Source: Chloroflexia bacterium
GTDB lineage: Bacteria; Chloroflexota; Chloroflexia; Thermomicrobiales; UBA6265
Direction of reading: 5' to 3'
DNA length: 5,870 nucleotides
Assembly: GCA_013698495.1 (NCBI GenBank)
Contig: JACCUV010000140.1
Coordinates: 1-5,870 of the forward strand
Position numbers and translations under genes: made by a program. Each line of letters opens with the position of its first letter. Within the stretch, counting starts at the first letter, position 1. Positions 1 to 5,011 of this stretch are shown here, one piece after another. Under the pieces are notes generated by a model. That model saw only the letters and a list, made by a program, of their open reading frames with translations, ran no database searches and was not told where the DNA came from.

Positions 1-2
1 GC

Positions 3-494
3 CGGCCAGACCTCGAAAATCACGGCGATCATGGGTCAACTCCAGCCTTGCAACCGAGCCGCGGAGTGCGGGCAGTTGGCGATGGCTTCCAGGTCGACGG
101 CCACGGCAGAGCTAGCGCCGCCGTCGTGGAACGCTGCCTCCAACGCTTGGGTCTGGACAGTGCCGAACGGATCGTGATCGACAGCCTAACCGCCCAGAAG
201 CGGATGATCGAGGCGGATTACGGGACTGGAATCATGCCCAGGAGTGCGATCGCAGAAGAGGTGAGGCTGGGTTCGCTTGCAGTGCTCGACCTCGACGGCT
301 TTGACGAATCGGCGCCGGTTTTCATGTTGCATCGCCCTAATGCGTTCATGAACGCGAGTTTGCGCCAATTGGTGGCGGTGATTGCCCCAGGCACGTTCGC
401 TGGATCATCTGAGGCATGTCCGGGGCCAGGATCGGCTCCAGTATCCGGGGATCCGGTGTTAAGTTATGAGGACGCGCCGCGCTCGGAGATGTAA
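3..494 (+). CDS. LysR-type transcriptional regulator, C-terminal ligand-binding part (5' end outside window)
   Basis: The frame is open to the left window edge, so the true start and the DNA-binding helix-turn-helix lie outside. The only possible start near the edge is a TTG at 48, which I think is internal. From about position 105 the protein reads like the second lobe of a LysR substrate-binding domain. A helix ending VVERCLQRLGL is followed by a strand and the segment DSLTAQKRMIEADYGTGIMP, which matches the family pattern 'E...ikrlV.aGlGia.lP', then RSAIAEEVRLGSL and a final helix near NASLRQLVAVI. The last ~35 residues (from PGTFAGSS) do not resemble the family and overlap the convergent rex gene by 31 bp. 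The part before ~105 is also poorly family-like, so the gene may be eroded at both ends. LysR proteins bind DNA as tetramers and respond to a small ligand. The ligand and targets here are unknown. Confidence 0.6.
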   Translation, partial: RPDLENHGDHGSTPALQPSRGVRAVGDGFQVDGHGRASAAVVERCLQRLGLDSAERIVIDSLTAQKRMIEADYGTGIMPRSAIAEEVRLGSLAVLDLDGFDESAPVFMLHRPNAFMNASLRQLVAVIAPGTFAGSSEACPGPGSAPVSGDPVLSYEDAPRSEM

Positions 495-1153
495 TACGTC
501 ATGCTCTGCAGCGCGCTGACCGGGTCGATCTCGCGGACGGTGACCTTTTCCGGCACGCGCAAGATCGTCGGCGCGTAGTTGAGAATTGCCTCGACCCCAC
601 CGGCAATCATCCGGTCGGCGATCTCCTGGGCGTAAGTCTTGGGGGTCGCGATGATCCCGATCCTGATTCGCTCGCGGATAATCGTGTTCGTCAGGTGATC
701 GTCATTCAGTATTTCCAGGCCATTCACCACATTGCCGACATTGCGTGAACCGCGGTCGAAAATAGCGACAATCGAAAACGAAGACGGCGTGAATCCGCGA
801 TAGTTCGCGATCGCCCGGCCGAGATTACCGAGTCCGACGAGCGCCACGGGCCACTGTCGATCAAGCCGCAGGATGTGCGAAATCGTCTGCGCCAGGAAGT
901 GGGTGTCGTAGCCCTTGCCCTGTTTCCCGAACTTGCCGAAATACGAGAGATCGCGGCGAATCTGGGCGGCGGTGACGCCGATCAGATCAGCCAACTCTTC
1001 CGACGAGACGGACCGAATGCCGGCATCGGTCAGTGCCCGCAGGGTGCGCACGTAGATCGGGAGGCGCCGGATCACAATGTCCGGAATCTGCTGCTGGGCA
1101 TTGCTGTCGAACAGCGCCGATGCCGGGGTCGATTCGAGGAGTACTCCTCCCAT
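464..1153 (-). CDS. rex: Redox-sensing transcriptional repressor Rex
   Basis: Rex is a cytoplasmic homodimer that senses the NADH/NAD+ ratio. It binds operators when NADH is low and leaves DNA when NADH binds. In the 229-aa product, residues 26-70 form the winged helix (IRRLPIYVRTLRAL, then SSEELADLIGVTAAQIRRDLSYFG), followed by the wing GKQGKGYD. A Rossmann fold follows with the GLGNLG loop at residues 107-112 and Asp133 at the end of the second strand, an NAD(H)-type position. The C-terminus carries the family's ILNYAP and 'V.V.EIDPVSALQSMTYYI' segments, where the swapped helix forms. The usual length is ~205-225 aa. I chose the ATG at 1153 because GGAG lies 11 bases upstream. An in-frame ATG at 1237 would add 28 Ser/Gly/Arg-rich residues and has only a weak GGGG upstream. 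The gene is transcribed alone, and its stop lies inside the convergent LysR frame. Two Rex-like sites lie ~280 bp upstream. Confidence 0.93.
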   Translation of the reverse strand: MGGVLLESTPASALFDSNAQQQIPDIVIRRLPIYVRTLRALTDAGIRSVSSEELADLIGVTAAQIRRDLSYFGKFGKQGKGYDTHFLAQTISHILRLDRQWPVALVGLGNLGRAIANYRGFTPSSFSIVAIFDRGSRNVGNVVNGLEILNDDHLTNTIIRERIRIGIIATPKTYAQEIADRMIAGGVEAILNYAPTILRVPEKVTVREIDPVSALQSMTYYISERGASS

Positions 1154-1372
1154 GCGCGATCGTGCTCCATTTCTTGAGGATGAGTGGGACGTTCCGTTGC
1201 CACGAGATCCGGTTGGGCCTGGCTCGTTCCCGATCATGTCTACCCCGATTGGCTTTGCGTGGCGCCAGCACTCGCCGACGTTGCGGCGAAGGGGCGCGTC
1301 GCTACCGGCAACTCGATTGATTCGGCGGAAGTGAGGCGAGGGCAGTTGGCCAGGACAGGGCTGGCTGGGCCT

Positions 1373-1390
1373 CCCGACTTCACGGTCGGG
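1373..1390. repeat. Small GC-rich inverted repeat
   Basis: CCCGAC and GTCGGG form a perfect 6-bp stem around a 6-base loop (TTCACG). No T-run follows on either strand, so it is not a standard intrinsic terminator. It lies ~220 bp upstream of the preferred rex start and could lie in a rex leader transcript. Function is unknown. Confidence 0.3.
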
Positions 1391-1435
1391 GCTCTTAAAC
1401 TTCCGACACGCGCCCGCTACCAGATTGGCCAGCGG

Positions 1436-1453
1436 TCGTGCGCATATTCACAA
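1436..1453. promoter_or_regulatory. Possible Rex operator, site 1
   Basis: TCGTGCGCATATTCACAA fits the general Rex operator pattern TTGTGAA-N4-TTCACAA at 11 of 14 specified positions. The right half-site is perfect and the left is poor. It lies in an A/T-rich patch upstream of rex, where an autoregulatory site would be expected. The match is by eye, and CRP/FNR-type sites share part of this pattern. Confidence 0.35.
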
Positions 1454-1465
1454 GTGTACCTATAT

Positions 1466-1483
1466 TTGCACAGGATTTCACAA
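1466..1483. promoter_or_regulatory. Possible Rex operator, site 2
   Basis: TTGCACAGGATTTCACAA again has a perfect right half TTCACAA and a 4-of-7 left half, giving 11 of 14 positions of the Rex pattern. It is exactly 30 bp (about three helical turns) from the same half-site in site 1, so two dimers could bind on one face of the DNA. On the minus strand its half-site, TTGTGAA, also contains a TTGTGA that could be a weak -35 box, but I see no convincing -10 box at 16-18 bp. Confidence 0.33.
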
Positions 1484-1509
1484 TACCGAGCACGAGACTG
1501 TGTGGAGAT

Positions 1510-1543
1510 TCGTATCGGACGACTCATGGGTCGTCTGATACGA
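1510..1543 (-). terminator. Terminator-like hairpin downstream of the SnoaL/DinB gene group
   Basis: Arms CGTATCGGACGAC (1511-1523) and GTCGTCTGATACG (1530-1542) pair along 13 bp with one G/T position around a 6-base loop. A further T-A pair at 1510/1543 extends the stem to 14. It begins ~40 bp past the stop of the minus-strand SnoaL-like gene, the right place to end that transcript. There is no clear T-tract on either side, so it could instead be an RNA 3' stabiliser or a dyad operator. Confidence 0.5.
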
Positions 1544-1582
1544 GCTGGGTCTCGGCTACCGCGCCAGACCGAATCGCTTGGG

Positions 1583-2047
1583 TCAGTTCGCGCCATCCCA
1601 GAACACGCGCTGAAACTCGATCGTGTCGTAGTAACCTACGATGCTCACGATCTTGCCGCTCGTGACCCGAATCATCACCACCTGTTCGCTGATCAACTCG
1701 CGATTCTGGCGCGCCGAATACTCGCGAATCACATACTGCACCGCCGCCCGATCTGGTCCCGCGATCACGTCGGTCACATCCCAGTGCGCATTTGGATACG
1801 ACGAGACCACTGTGCCGAAATAGGCCACGATCTCATCGGCCGGCCGGATCGGCGCCGAATGCGGATGTGCCCGAAACGTCGCATTGGCCGCCAGCGTGTG
1901 GCGCAGGCGACGCGGATCGCGCGCATCGATCGCGAGGAAGAACTCGCGCCCCAGCGCCTCGACAACCTCGGTTGGATTCAGCCCGGAGGCGCTTCGCCTC
2001 TGCTCCGGCGGCTTGCCGGATGAATCGGTGGACGAAAGGGAAGTCAT
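1583..2047 (-). CDS. SnoaL-like / NTF2-superfamily protein
   Basis: The product is 154 aa, a usual size for single-domain NTF2-fold proteins. After ~22 polar N-terminal residues comes a helix (NPTEVVEALGREFFLAIDARD), then ANATFRAHPHSAPIRPADEIVAYFGTVVSSYPNAHWDVTDVIA, the order of the SnoaL family: cone helix, strand, helix, then long antiparallel strands. The end reads VVMIRVTSGKIVSIVGYYDTIEFQRVF, the typical 'r.edGKI....yyd' finish. Members include polyketide cyclases, ketosteroid-isomerase-like enzymes and many proteins with no known reaction, so no substrate is assigned. The ribosome-binding site is weak. The gene is last of three co-directional genes, 82 bp after the DinB-like gene at 2130-2756, and is followed by a hairpin. 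Confidence 0.78.
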   Translation of the reverse strand: MTSLSSTDSSGKPPEQRRSASGLNPTEVVEALGREFFLAIDARDPRRLRHTLAANATFRAHPHSAPIRPADEIVAYFGTVVSSYPNAHWDVTDVIAGPDRAAVQYVIREYSARQNRELISEQVVMIRVTSGKIVSIVGYYDTIEFQRVFWDGAN

Positions 2048-2129
2048 GCGGTCTCTATCCGTTCAACAGTAGCGGCTCGTGCGGGAGGGCGTTTGTTAGG
2101 GACGTCCCAGACATTCCCGTTCGCGCCCA

Positions 2130-2756
2130 TCAGAGGTGCAGTGTATCCGGCACGAGCTTGAGTAAGTCGTCAAGATGCGTTTTCTGAATCTCCGCCAGCC
2201 CTTCCCGTGCCCCTACCTGGTCCAGGGTGCGATCCATTGCGCGGAGCGAGCGATAATCGTGCAGCGCCAGATGCTCGGCGAGTTCGCGCACGCTTGCATT
2301 GGTGTCGCGTCGGCTCGATCCCTTCAGTGTCCAGGCATCGTCCGGGAGACTGCGCAGAAGGGAACAGGTTCCTTGCCGCAACCGTCGGAACTGGGCCATG
2401 AGCACAATCGTCGGCGTCGCAATGTCAGTCGCGGCGGTTTCCGGATCCTGCTCGTGGACTGGAAGATTGTCGAGATTGGGTCGAGATTGGGTCGCGATCA
2501 GATGCATTTTGGGGAAGATTCGCGCTTCCTCCTTGCGCATCGCGATCACCAGTTCTTTGGCGGTGGGTTCGCCGCGGTACAGAGCGCGCTCCAGTCGGTT
2601 TGGATCGTGAATCGGCGTCAGCCACCGCGAAAGGTGGTTGATCGTGAAATGCAACCGAACGATCAGCGCATTGTTGTCCGAAATGCGTATCCGGTTTCGC
2701 AACTCGTCGCTTACCGGCGCATTCACGTCGATGAAACTTGCCGCGCTCCTCATCAT
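2130..2756 (-). CDS. DinB-like four-helix-bundle protein, degenerate metal site
   Basis: The product is 208 aa. The order is helix LIVRLHFTINHLSRWL (31-46), a segment with YRGEPTAKELVIAMRKEEARIFPKMHLIA (60-88), then NLDNLP and two later helices. The last, SVRELAEHLALHDYRSLRAMDRTL (155-178), resembles the DinB/YfiT final helix. DinB proteins normally hold one metal with three His residues. Here His162 and His166 are present, but the expected third His of 'HD..H' is Ser170, so the site may be altered. The family includes thiol transferases and isomerases (for example bacillithiol- or mycothiol-dependent ones), and the activity here is unknown. The ATG at 2756 has GAGG six bases upstream; a second ATG follows at once. 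It lies 72 bp after the upstream DinB-like gene and 82 bp before the SnoaL-like gene, so co-transcription is likely. A period-11 repeat lies at 2463-2498 within it. Confidence 0.72.
   Translation of the reverse strand: MMRSAASFIDVNAPVSDELRNRIRISDNNALIVRLHFTINHLSRWLTPIHDPNRLERALYRGEPTAKELVIAMRKEEARIFPKMHLIATQSRPNLDNLPVHEQDPETAATDIATPTIVLMAQFRRLRQGTCSLLRSLPDDAWTLKGSSRRDTNASVRELAEHLALHDYRSLRAMDRTLDQVGAREGLAEIQKTHLDDLLKLVPDTLHL
2463..2498. repeat. Short period-11 tandem repeat inside a DinB-like gene
   Basis: The unit TCGAGATTGGG occurs twice in tandem (2470-2480 and 2481-2491), flanked by a 7-base partial copy on each side. The period is not a multiple of three, so copies are read in different frames. 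The coded protein (ATQSRPNLDNLP) still looks family-like on both sides. Confidence 0.55.
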
Positions 2757-2828
2757 GCTTGCCCTCTACCTTGCACCGCGCATAGCTCGGACGCGTTTGG
2801 CCCACAACGGCGATCTCGCTCAATCATT

Positions 2829-3305
2829 TTAGGCGAGAACGTCCCTGGCCTGCACGACATGCTTCGCATCGTGATTGCACACATTGTTCATCAGCCAATG
2901 CAGGGTCACCCTGCCCCGCTTGGGCAAAATCGCCGTACGGTTCCAGTCGCCGGACTCAAGTGCGCCAAGGCGTTCGACGAGGGCCGTCCGCAACTCGACG
3001 AATGCCTGGAACGCCTCGAGCGGGTCCTGATCCCGGTAGCCATGTTCAATCGCCCACAGCGAGTCGTCATGCTCTTCCAGGGAGGGCCCATCCTCGTTGA
3101 GAATTTGCGAAACGCGCTGTCCGAAGATTTCTTCCCAATCCCGAAGGTGCGGCAATACTTCCACCATGCCCCAGCCTCCATCCTGGGCGGGACGGGTGAG
3201 GTCCGCATCGCTCTTGCCTTCAATGAAACGCCCGATGTCGATCGGCGCCGATGCCAGTGTCGCGATCACGGCCTCAATCGAGCGCCCCGATTCGTCGACC
3301 GTCAT
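2829..3305 (-). CDS. DinB-like metal-binding protein
   Basis: The product is 158 aa, the usual DinB-fold length. It runs from a first helix (SIEAVIATLASAPIDIGRFI) through GGWGMVEVLPHLRDWEEIFGQRV to a last helix TLHWLMNNVCNHDAKHVVQARDVL. His53, His145 and His149 form the expected three-histidine metal site, and the NHD..KH.. ending is characteristic. Proteins of this fold are thiol-dependent transferases, hydrolases or stress-induced proteins; the substrate is unknown. I prefer the ATG at 3305 because the domain begins there and GGGAGG lies just upstream, though only two bases away. In-frame ATGs at 3419 and 3449 would add 38-48 Gly/Asp/Pro/Ala-rich residues that do not resemble the fold. It is the first gene of a three-gene minus-strand group. 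It differs from the next gene in keeping an intact histidine triad. Confidence 0.8.
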   Translation of the reverse strand: MTVDESGRSIEAVIATLASAPIDIGRFIEGKSDADLTRPAQDGGWGMVEVLPHLRDWEEIFGQRVSQILNEDGPSLEEHDDSLWAIEHGYRDQDPLEAFQAFVELRTALVERLGALESGDWNRTAILPKRGRVTLHWLMNNVCNHDAKHVVQARDVLA

Positions 3306-3773
3306 GACCTCCCGATCGCCTGCTGCGTCAATCGAGTCATGGGCGCCAGGCGCAGCGGGACTGTCGTCGGGACCTGCCCCCCCACCGTCGTGGTCCGGAG
3401 CGAAACAGGCAGCGTTCATCGCCTTGCGGGCGTGCGTAAACATCGGCATCCAGTTCGTCGTGGCGCGCCGTATCGTCGATTGACAACGCGGTGCGTCCGG
3501 TTAATGTCCTGCATCGACGGTTAGTTGAAGCTCCATCCGTCCCGTCGACCACTCGGGTTCAATCGTCGCATTATCGCAGACTGCCTGACCCGGGCCGTGT
3601 TCTCCCGAGGCATCACCAGACGACGTCTGCTGCACAAGAGTATTCCCGAAACTGCCAGTCGTCTGCAATTTCCTCCGAACGTCAGGGTTGGACCGACGCC
3701 GACCGCTGCCAGACCACTGTTCCTCGCGGGTCTCGCCTATAGTCTGCCGCATGCGACCACCACCGCGACGGCG

Positions 3774-3790
3774 CCGTCTTCTGAAGACGG
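3774..3790. promoter_or_regulatory. Perfect 17-bp palindrome touching a ribosome-binding site
   Basis: CCGTCTTCTGAAGACGG is a perfect dyad (8-bp arms, one central T). As RNA it can form a 7-bp stem with a CTG loop whose 3' arm ends in the first two bases of the GGAGGG ribosome-binding site at 3789-3794. It may be an operator or a translation-control hairpin of the ATPase gene that starts at 3805. That gene is now broken, so the site may be a relic. Confidence 0.4.
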
Positions 3791-3794
3791 AGGG
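3789..3794 (+). promoter_or_regulatory. Ribosome-binding site of the ATPase remnant
   Basis: GGAGGG lies 10 bases before the ATG at 3805. It decides that start over the ATG at 3688, whose extra 39 residues are Arg/Pro-rich and unlike protein. Confidence 0.6.
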
Positions 3795-3804
3795 TGCGCA
3801 ATTC

Positions 3805-4119
3805 ATGGCGTCAGGGCAACAATCACCTTCGTCCCACCAACCACTCGCCGAACGCGTGCGACAACGCATCGGGCGATTGCCGCTTGCGGGCCGGGCGCCG
3901 GAACTCGAAGCAATTCAGGAATCCATCAACGCCACATTCAGCGAGAACCGGCCGACCATTGTCATGCTGGTCGGGGAAGCGGGGATTGGCAAAACTCGCC
4001 TCGTGCTCCAGACTTGCGCGCATGTCCGTTGCCGTACCCCGCGCTCAACAGCATGTTCGATGCTCTTCAGCCGACGGGGCTCAACAATTTCTGGGCGGGA
4101 GACTTCGTGCGGGAGCTGA
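3805..4119 (+). pseudogene. Truncated AAA/NACHT-type ATPase of a large transcriptional regulator (N-terminus only)
   Basis: The first ~70 residues read as the start of an AAA-ATPase module found in long LuxR/BTAD-type or adenylate-cyclase-linked regulators. The segment LAGRAPELEAIQESINATF (27-45) is followed by TIVMLVGEAGIGKTRLV with Walker A GEAGIGKT at residues 57-64. In such proteins the ATPase continues for 200 or more residues with Walker B and sensor motifs, usually followed by TPR repeats and often a DNA-binding domain. Here family likeness ends near residue 72 (position ~4020). The frame then reads Arg/Ser-rich nonsense to a stop at 4119, because the DNA beyond ~4026 codes for an oxidase tail in another frame. 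No Walker B is present. The gene still has a good ribosome-binding site, so the loss may be recent, or the join may be an assembly error. Confidence 0.7.
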
Positions 4120-4517
4120 CCGATGAGGCGATTGCCGTGCACCTCGACTTCGGACCGCGGGTTCCAACTGTCCCCTCGCTGTTGCACCTCTATCCCATGA
4201 ACGGCGCCGTTAGCCGCGTCGGCATCGACGAGACTGCCTTTGCGTATCGCGACGTGGGATACGTGCACGTCTTCCTCGCCACCGATGCCGACAGGCACGC
4301 GATGCCCGAAAACATAGCCTGGGCACGGGAGTACTGGGCGGCGCTCCATCCGCACTCCGCCGGCGGTGGATACGTCAACTTTATGACGGAGGAAGGCGAA
4401 GAGCGGATTGCGGCAGCGTACCGCGAAAATTATCCTCGCCCGCGGGAGATAAAGCGGCGGTACGACCCAGACAACCTCTTCCGCGTCAACCAGAACATCC
4501 GACCAGCTGGCGTGTGA
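4026..4517 (+). pseudogene. C-terminal fragment of a BBE-type FAD-linked oxidase
   Basis: This frame begins with family-like sequence at LPYPALNSMFDAL and runs ~163 residues. It contains WAGDFVRELTDEAIAVHLDFGPRVP, HLYPMNGAVSRV, TAFAYRDVGYVHVFLA, ENIAWAREYWAALHPHSAGGGYVNFM and the hallmark ending YDPDNLFRVNQNI, where the berberine-bridge (BBE) domain closes over the flavin. Complete members are ~450-500 aa with an N-terminal PP-loop FAD-binding domain (FAD_binding_4) carrying the His/Cys flavin links. That whole part, about 300 residues, is missing and cannot be found upstream in any frame. The fragment has no convincing start; an ATG at 4053 is in frame but lacks a ribosome-binding site. It is joined out of frame to the ATPase remnant, so it is most likely not translated as an active oxidase. 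Confidence 0.82.
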
Positions 4518-4568
4518 GTGCCCCAGCTCGCTATATACGCATCCCCGCGTGCCAGTCGCGCAGTCAGT

Positions 4569-4577
4569 GGAGAGGAG
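4569..4577 (+). promoter_or_regulatory. Ribosome-binding site of SnoaL-like gene
   Basis: GGAGAGGAG ends four bases before the ATG at 4582 and contains two overlapping good Shine-Dalgarno cores. It decides this start over an in-frame GTG at 4549. Confidence 0.75.
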
Positions 4578-4581
4578 CCCG

Positions 4582-4971
4582 ATGGCATTTGTCGCCCAGG
4601 TCCACGAGATCACCGCGTCAACAATCTCAACCGTCGAACAGTTCAATGATGCGTTCAATCGCCACGATGTGGACGCCATCTTGGACGTCATGACCTCGGA
4701 CTGCGCGTTCGAGAATACGTCGCCGGCGCCCGATGGCGAACGCTTCGAGGGGCAGGACGCCGTTCGCGCCTTTTGGGATGACCTGTTCCGCTCCACCCCC
4801 GACGCCAGCTTCGAGACCGAAGAGTTGATCGCTGCTGGCGATCGCTGCACAGTGCGCTGGCGGTATGCCTACATCGATGCCACCGGTGAGCAGCGACACA
4901 TTCGGGGTGTGGATGTGTTCCGCGTCGAGGATGGCAAAGTCGCCGAGAAGTTCGCCTACGTCAAGGGGTAG
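4582..4971 (+). CDS. SnoaL-like / ketosteroid-isomerase-like NTF2-fold protein
   Basis: The product is 129 aa, typical of the single-domain family. Domain order is first helix (ISTVEQFNDAFNRHDVDAILDVMTSDCAFE), then GERFEGQDAVRAFWDDLFRSTPDASFETEELIAAGDRCTVRWRYAYID, and the closing strands GVDVFRVEDGKVAEKFAYVKG. The pattern 'f.nrHDvdail.lmt.Dc.fe' and the 'RvedGKvaEk..y' ending are standard for SnoaL_2/nuclear-transport-factor-2-like proteins. The role could be catalytic (isomerase, cyclase, hydrolase) or ligand binding; the sequence alone does not decide. It is preceded by a strong ribosome-binding site, starts 65 bp after the oxidase remnant, and ends 14 bp from the convergent JAMM gene. A TATATA at 4532-4537 might be a -10 box, but no good -35 is seen. 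It is only distantly like the other SnoaL-like gene in the window. Confidence 0.85.
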   Translation: MAFVAQVHEITASTISTVEQFNDAFNRHDVDAILDVMTSDCAFENTSPAPDGERFEGQDAVRAFWDDLFRSTPDASFETEELIAAGDRCTVRWRYAYIDATGEQRHIRGVDVFRVEDGKVAEKFAYVKG

Positions 4972-4983
4972 GCAAAAGAGTGG

Positions 4984-5011
4984 TGTCATTCCGAGGAACG
5001 GGGAGTCTCCG
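4984..5011. repeat. Dispersed-repeat-like sequence at the JAMM gene 3' end
   Basis: The stretch starting TGTCATTCCGAGGAACG and continuing GGGAGTCTCC closely resembles the widespread intergenic repeat of the form TGTCATTCCGAG..GAGGAATCTC found in many bacterial genomes. Here it supplies the stop codon (TCA read on the minus strand) and last nine or so residues of the JAMM protein. GGAAC at 4995-4999 can pair with GTTCC at 5012-5016. Similarity to the repeat family is from memory, and there is no second copy in the window. Confidence 0.35.

Larger units (their letters stand above)
1154..1582. other. Non-coding region between rex 5' end and SnoaL gene 3' end
   Basis: No frame here reads like a known protein. 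The stretch holds the upstream region of rex on the minus strand and the downstream region of the SnoaL-like gene. Visible structure is a small GC hairpin at 1373-1390, an A/T-rich patch at about 1444-1485 with two TTCACAA half-sites, and a long hairpin at 1510-1543. A 14-bp perfect palindrome, GAGGAGTACTCCTC at 1136-1149, sits just inside the rex 5' coding end. I found no well-spaced -35/-10 pair for rex. Confidence 0.6.
3306..3804. other. Mostly non-coding divergent region between DinB-like gene and ATPase remnant
   Basis: No frame here shows a recognisable protein. An in-frame extension of the DinB-like gene up to 3449 is possible but looks non-coding. Visible structure is a run of seven C at 3377-3383, a 13-bp palindrome CAGACGACGTCTG at 3617-3629, a TATAGT at 3738-3743 that could be a -10 box but lacks a good -35 partner, and a 17-bp palindrome at 3774-3790. 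The region must hold promoters for both flanking directions if they are expressed. Confidence 0.5.

Noticed and set aside
1184..2023. 279-codon open frame on the plus strand
   Set aside because: Its second half is antisense to the SnoaL-like gene and its first half covers the rex upstream region. The sequence is Arg/His-rich without any domain.
2175..3524. 449-codon open frame on the plus strand
   Set aside because: It lies antisense to both DinB-like genes, shows no domain pattern, and crosses the non-coding gap between them. Long antisense frames are common in GC-rich DNA.
3738..3743. TATAGT as a -10 box for the ATPase gene
   Set aside because: The hexamers 16-18 bp upstream (around CACTGT) do not resemble a -35 box, so I did not list it as a promoter.
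3501..3869. 122-codon minus-strand frame upstream of the DinB-like gene
   Set aside because: It is Arg/Gly-rich with no family signal, antisense to the ATPase ribosome-binding site and start, and has no ribosome-binding site of its own that I could support.
3525..4517. A single 330-aa fusion protein ending in the oxidase tail
   Set aside because: Its start is a TTG without a ribosome-binding site, and its first ~165 residues are the out-of-frame reading of intergenic DNA and the ATPase start. Only the part after ~4026 is protein-like.
3915..4850. 311-codon open frame on the minus strand
   Set aside because: It is antisense to the ATPase/oxidase join and the SnoaL-like gene, all of which have clear family sequence on the plus strand.
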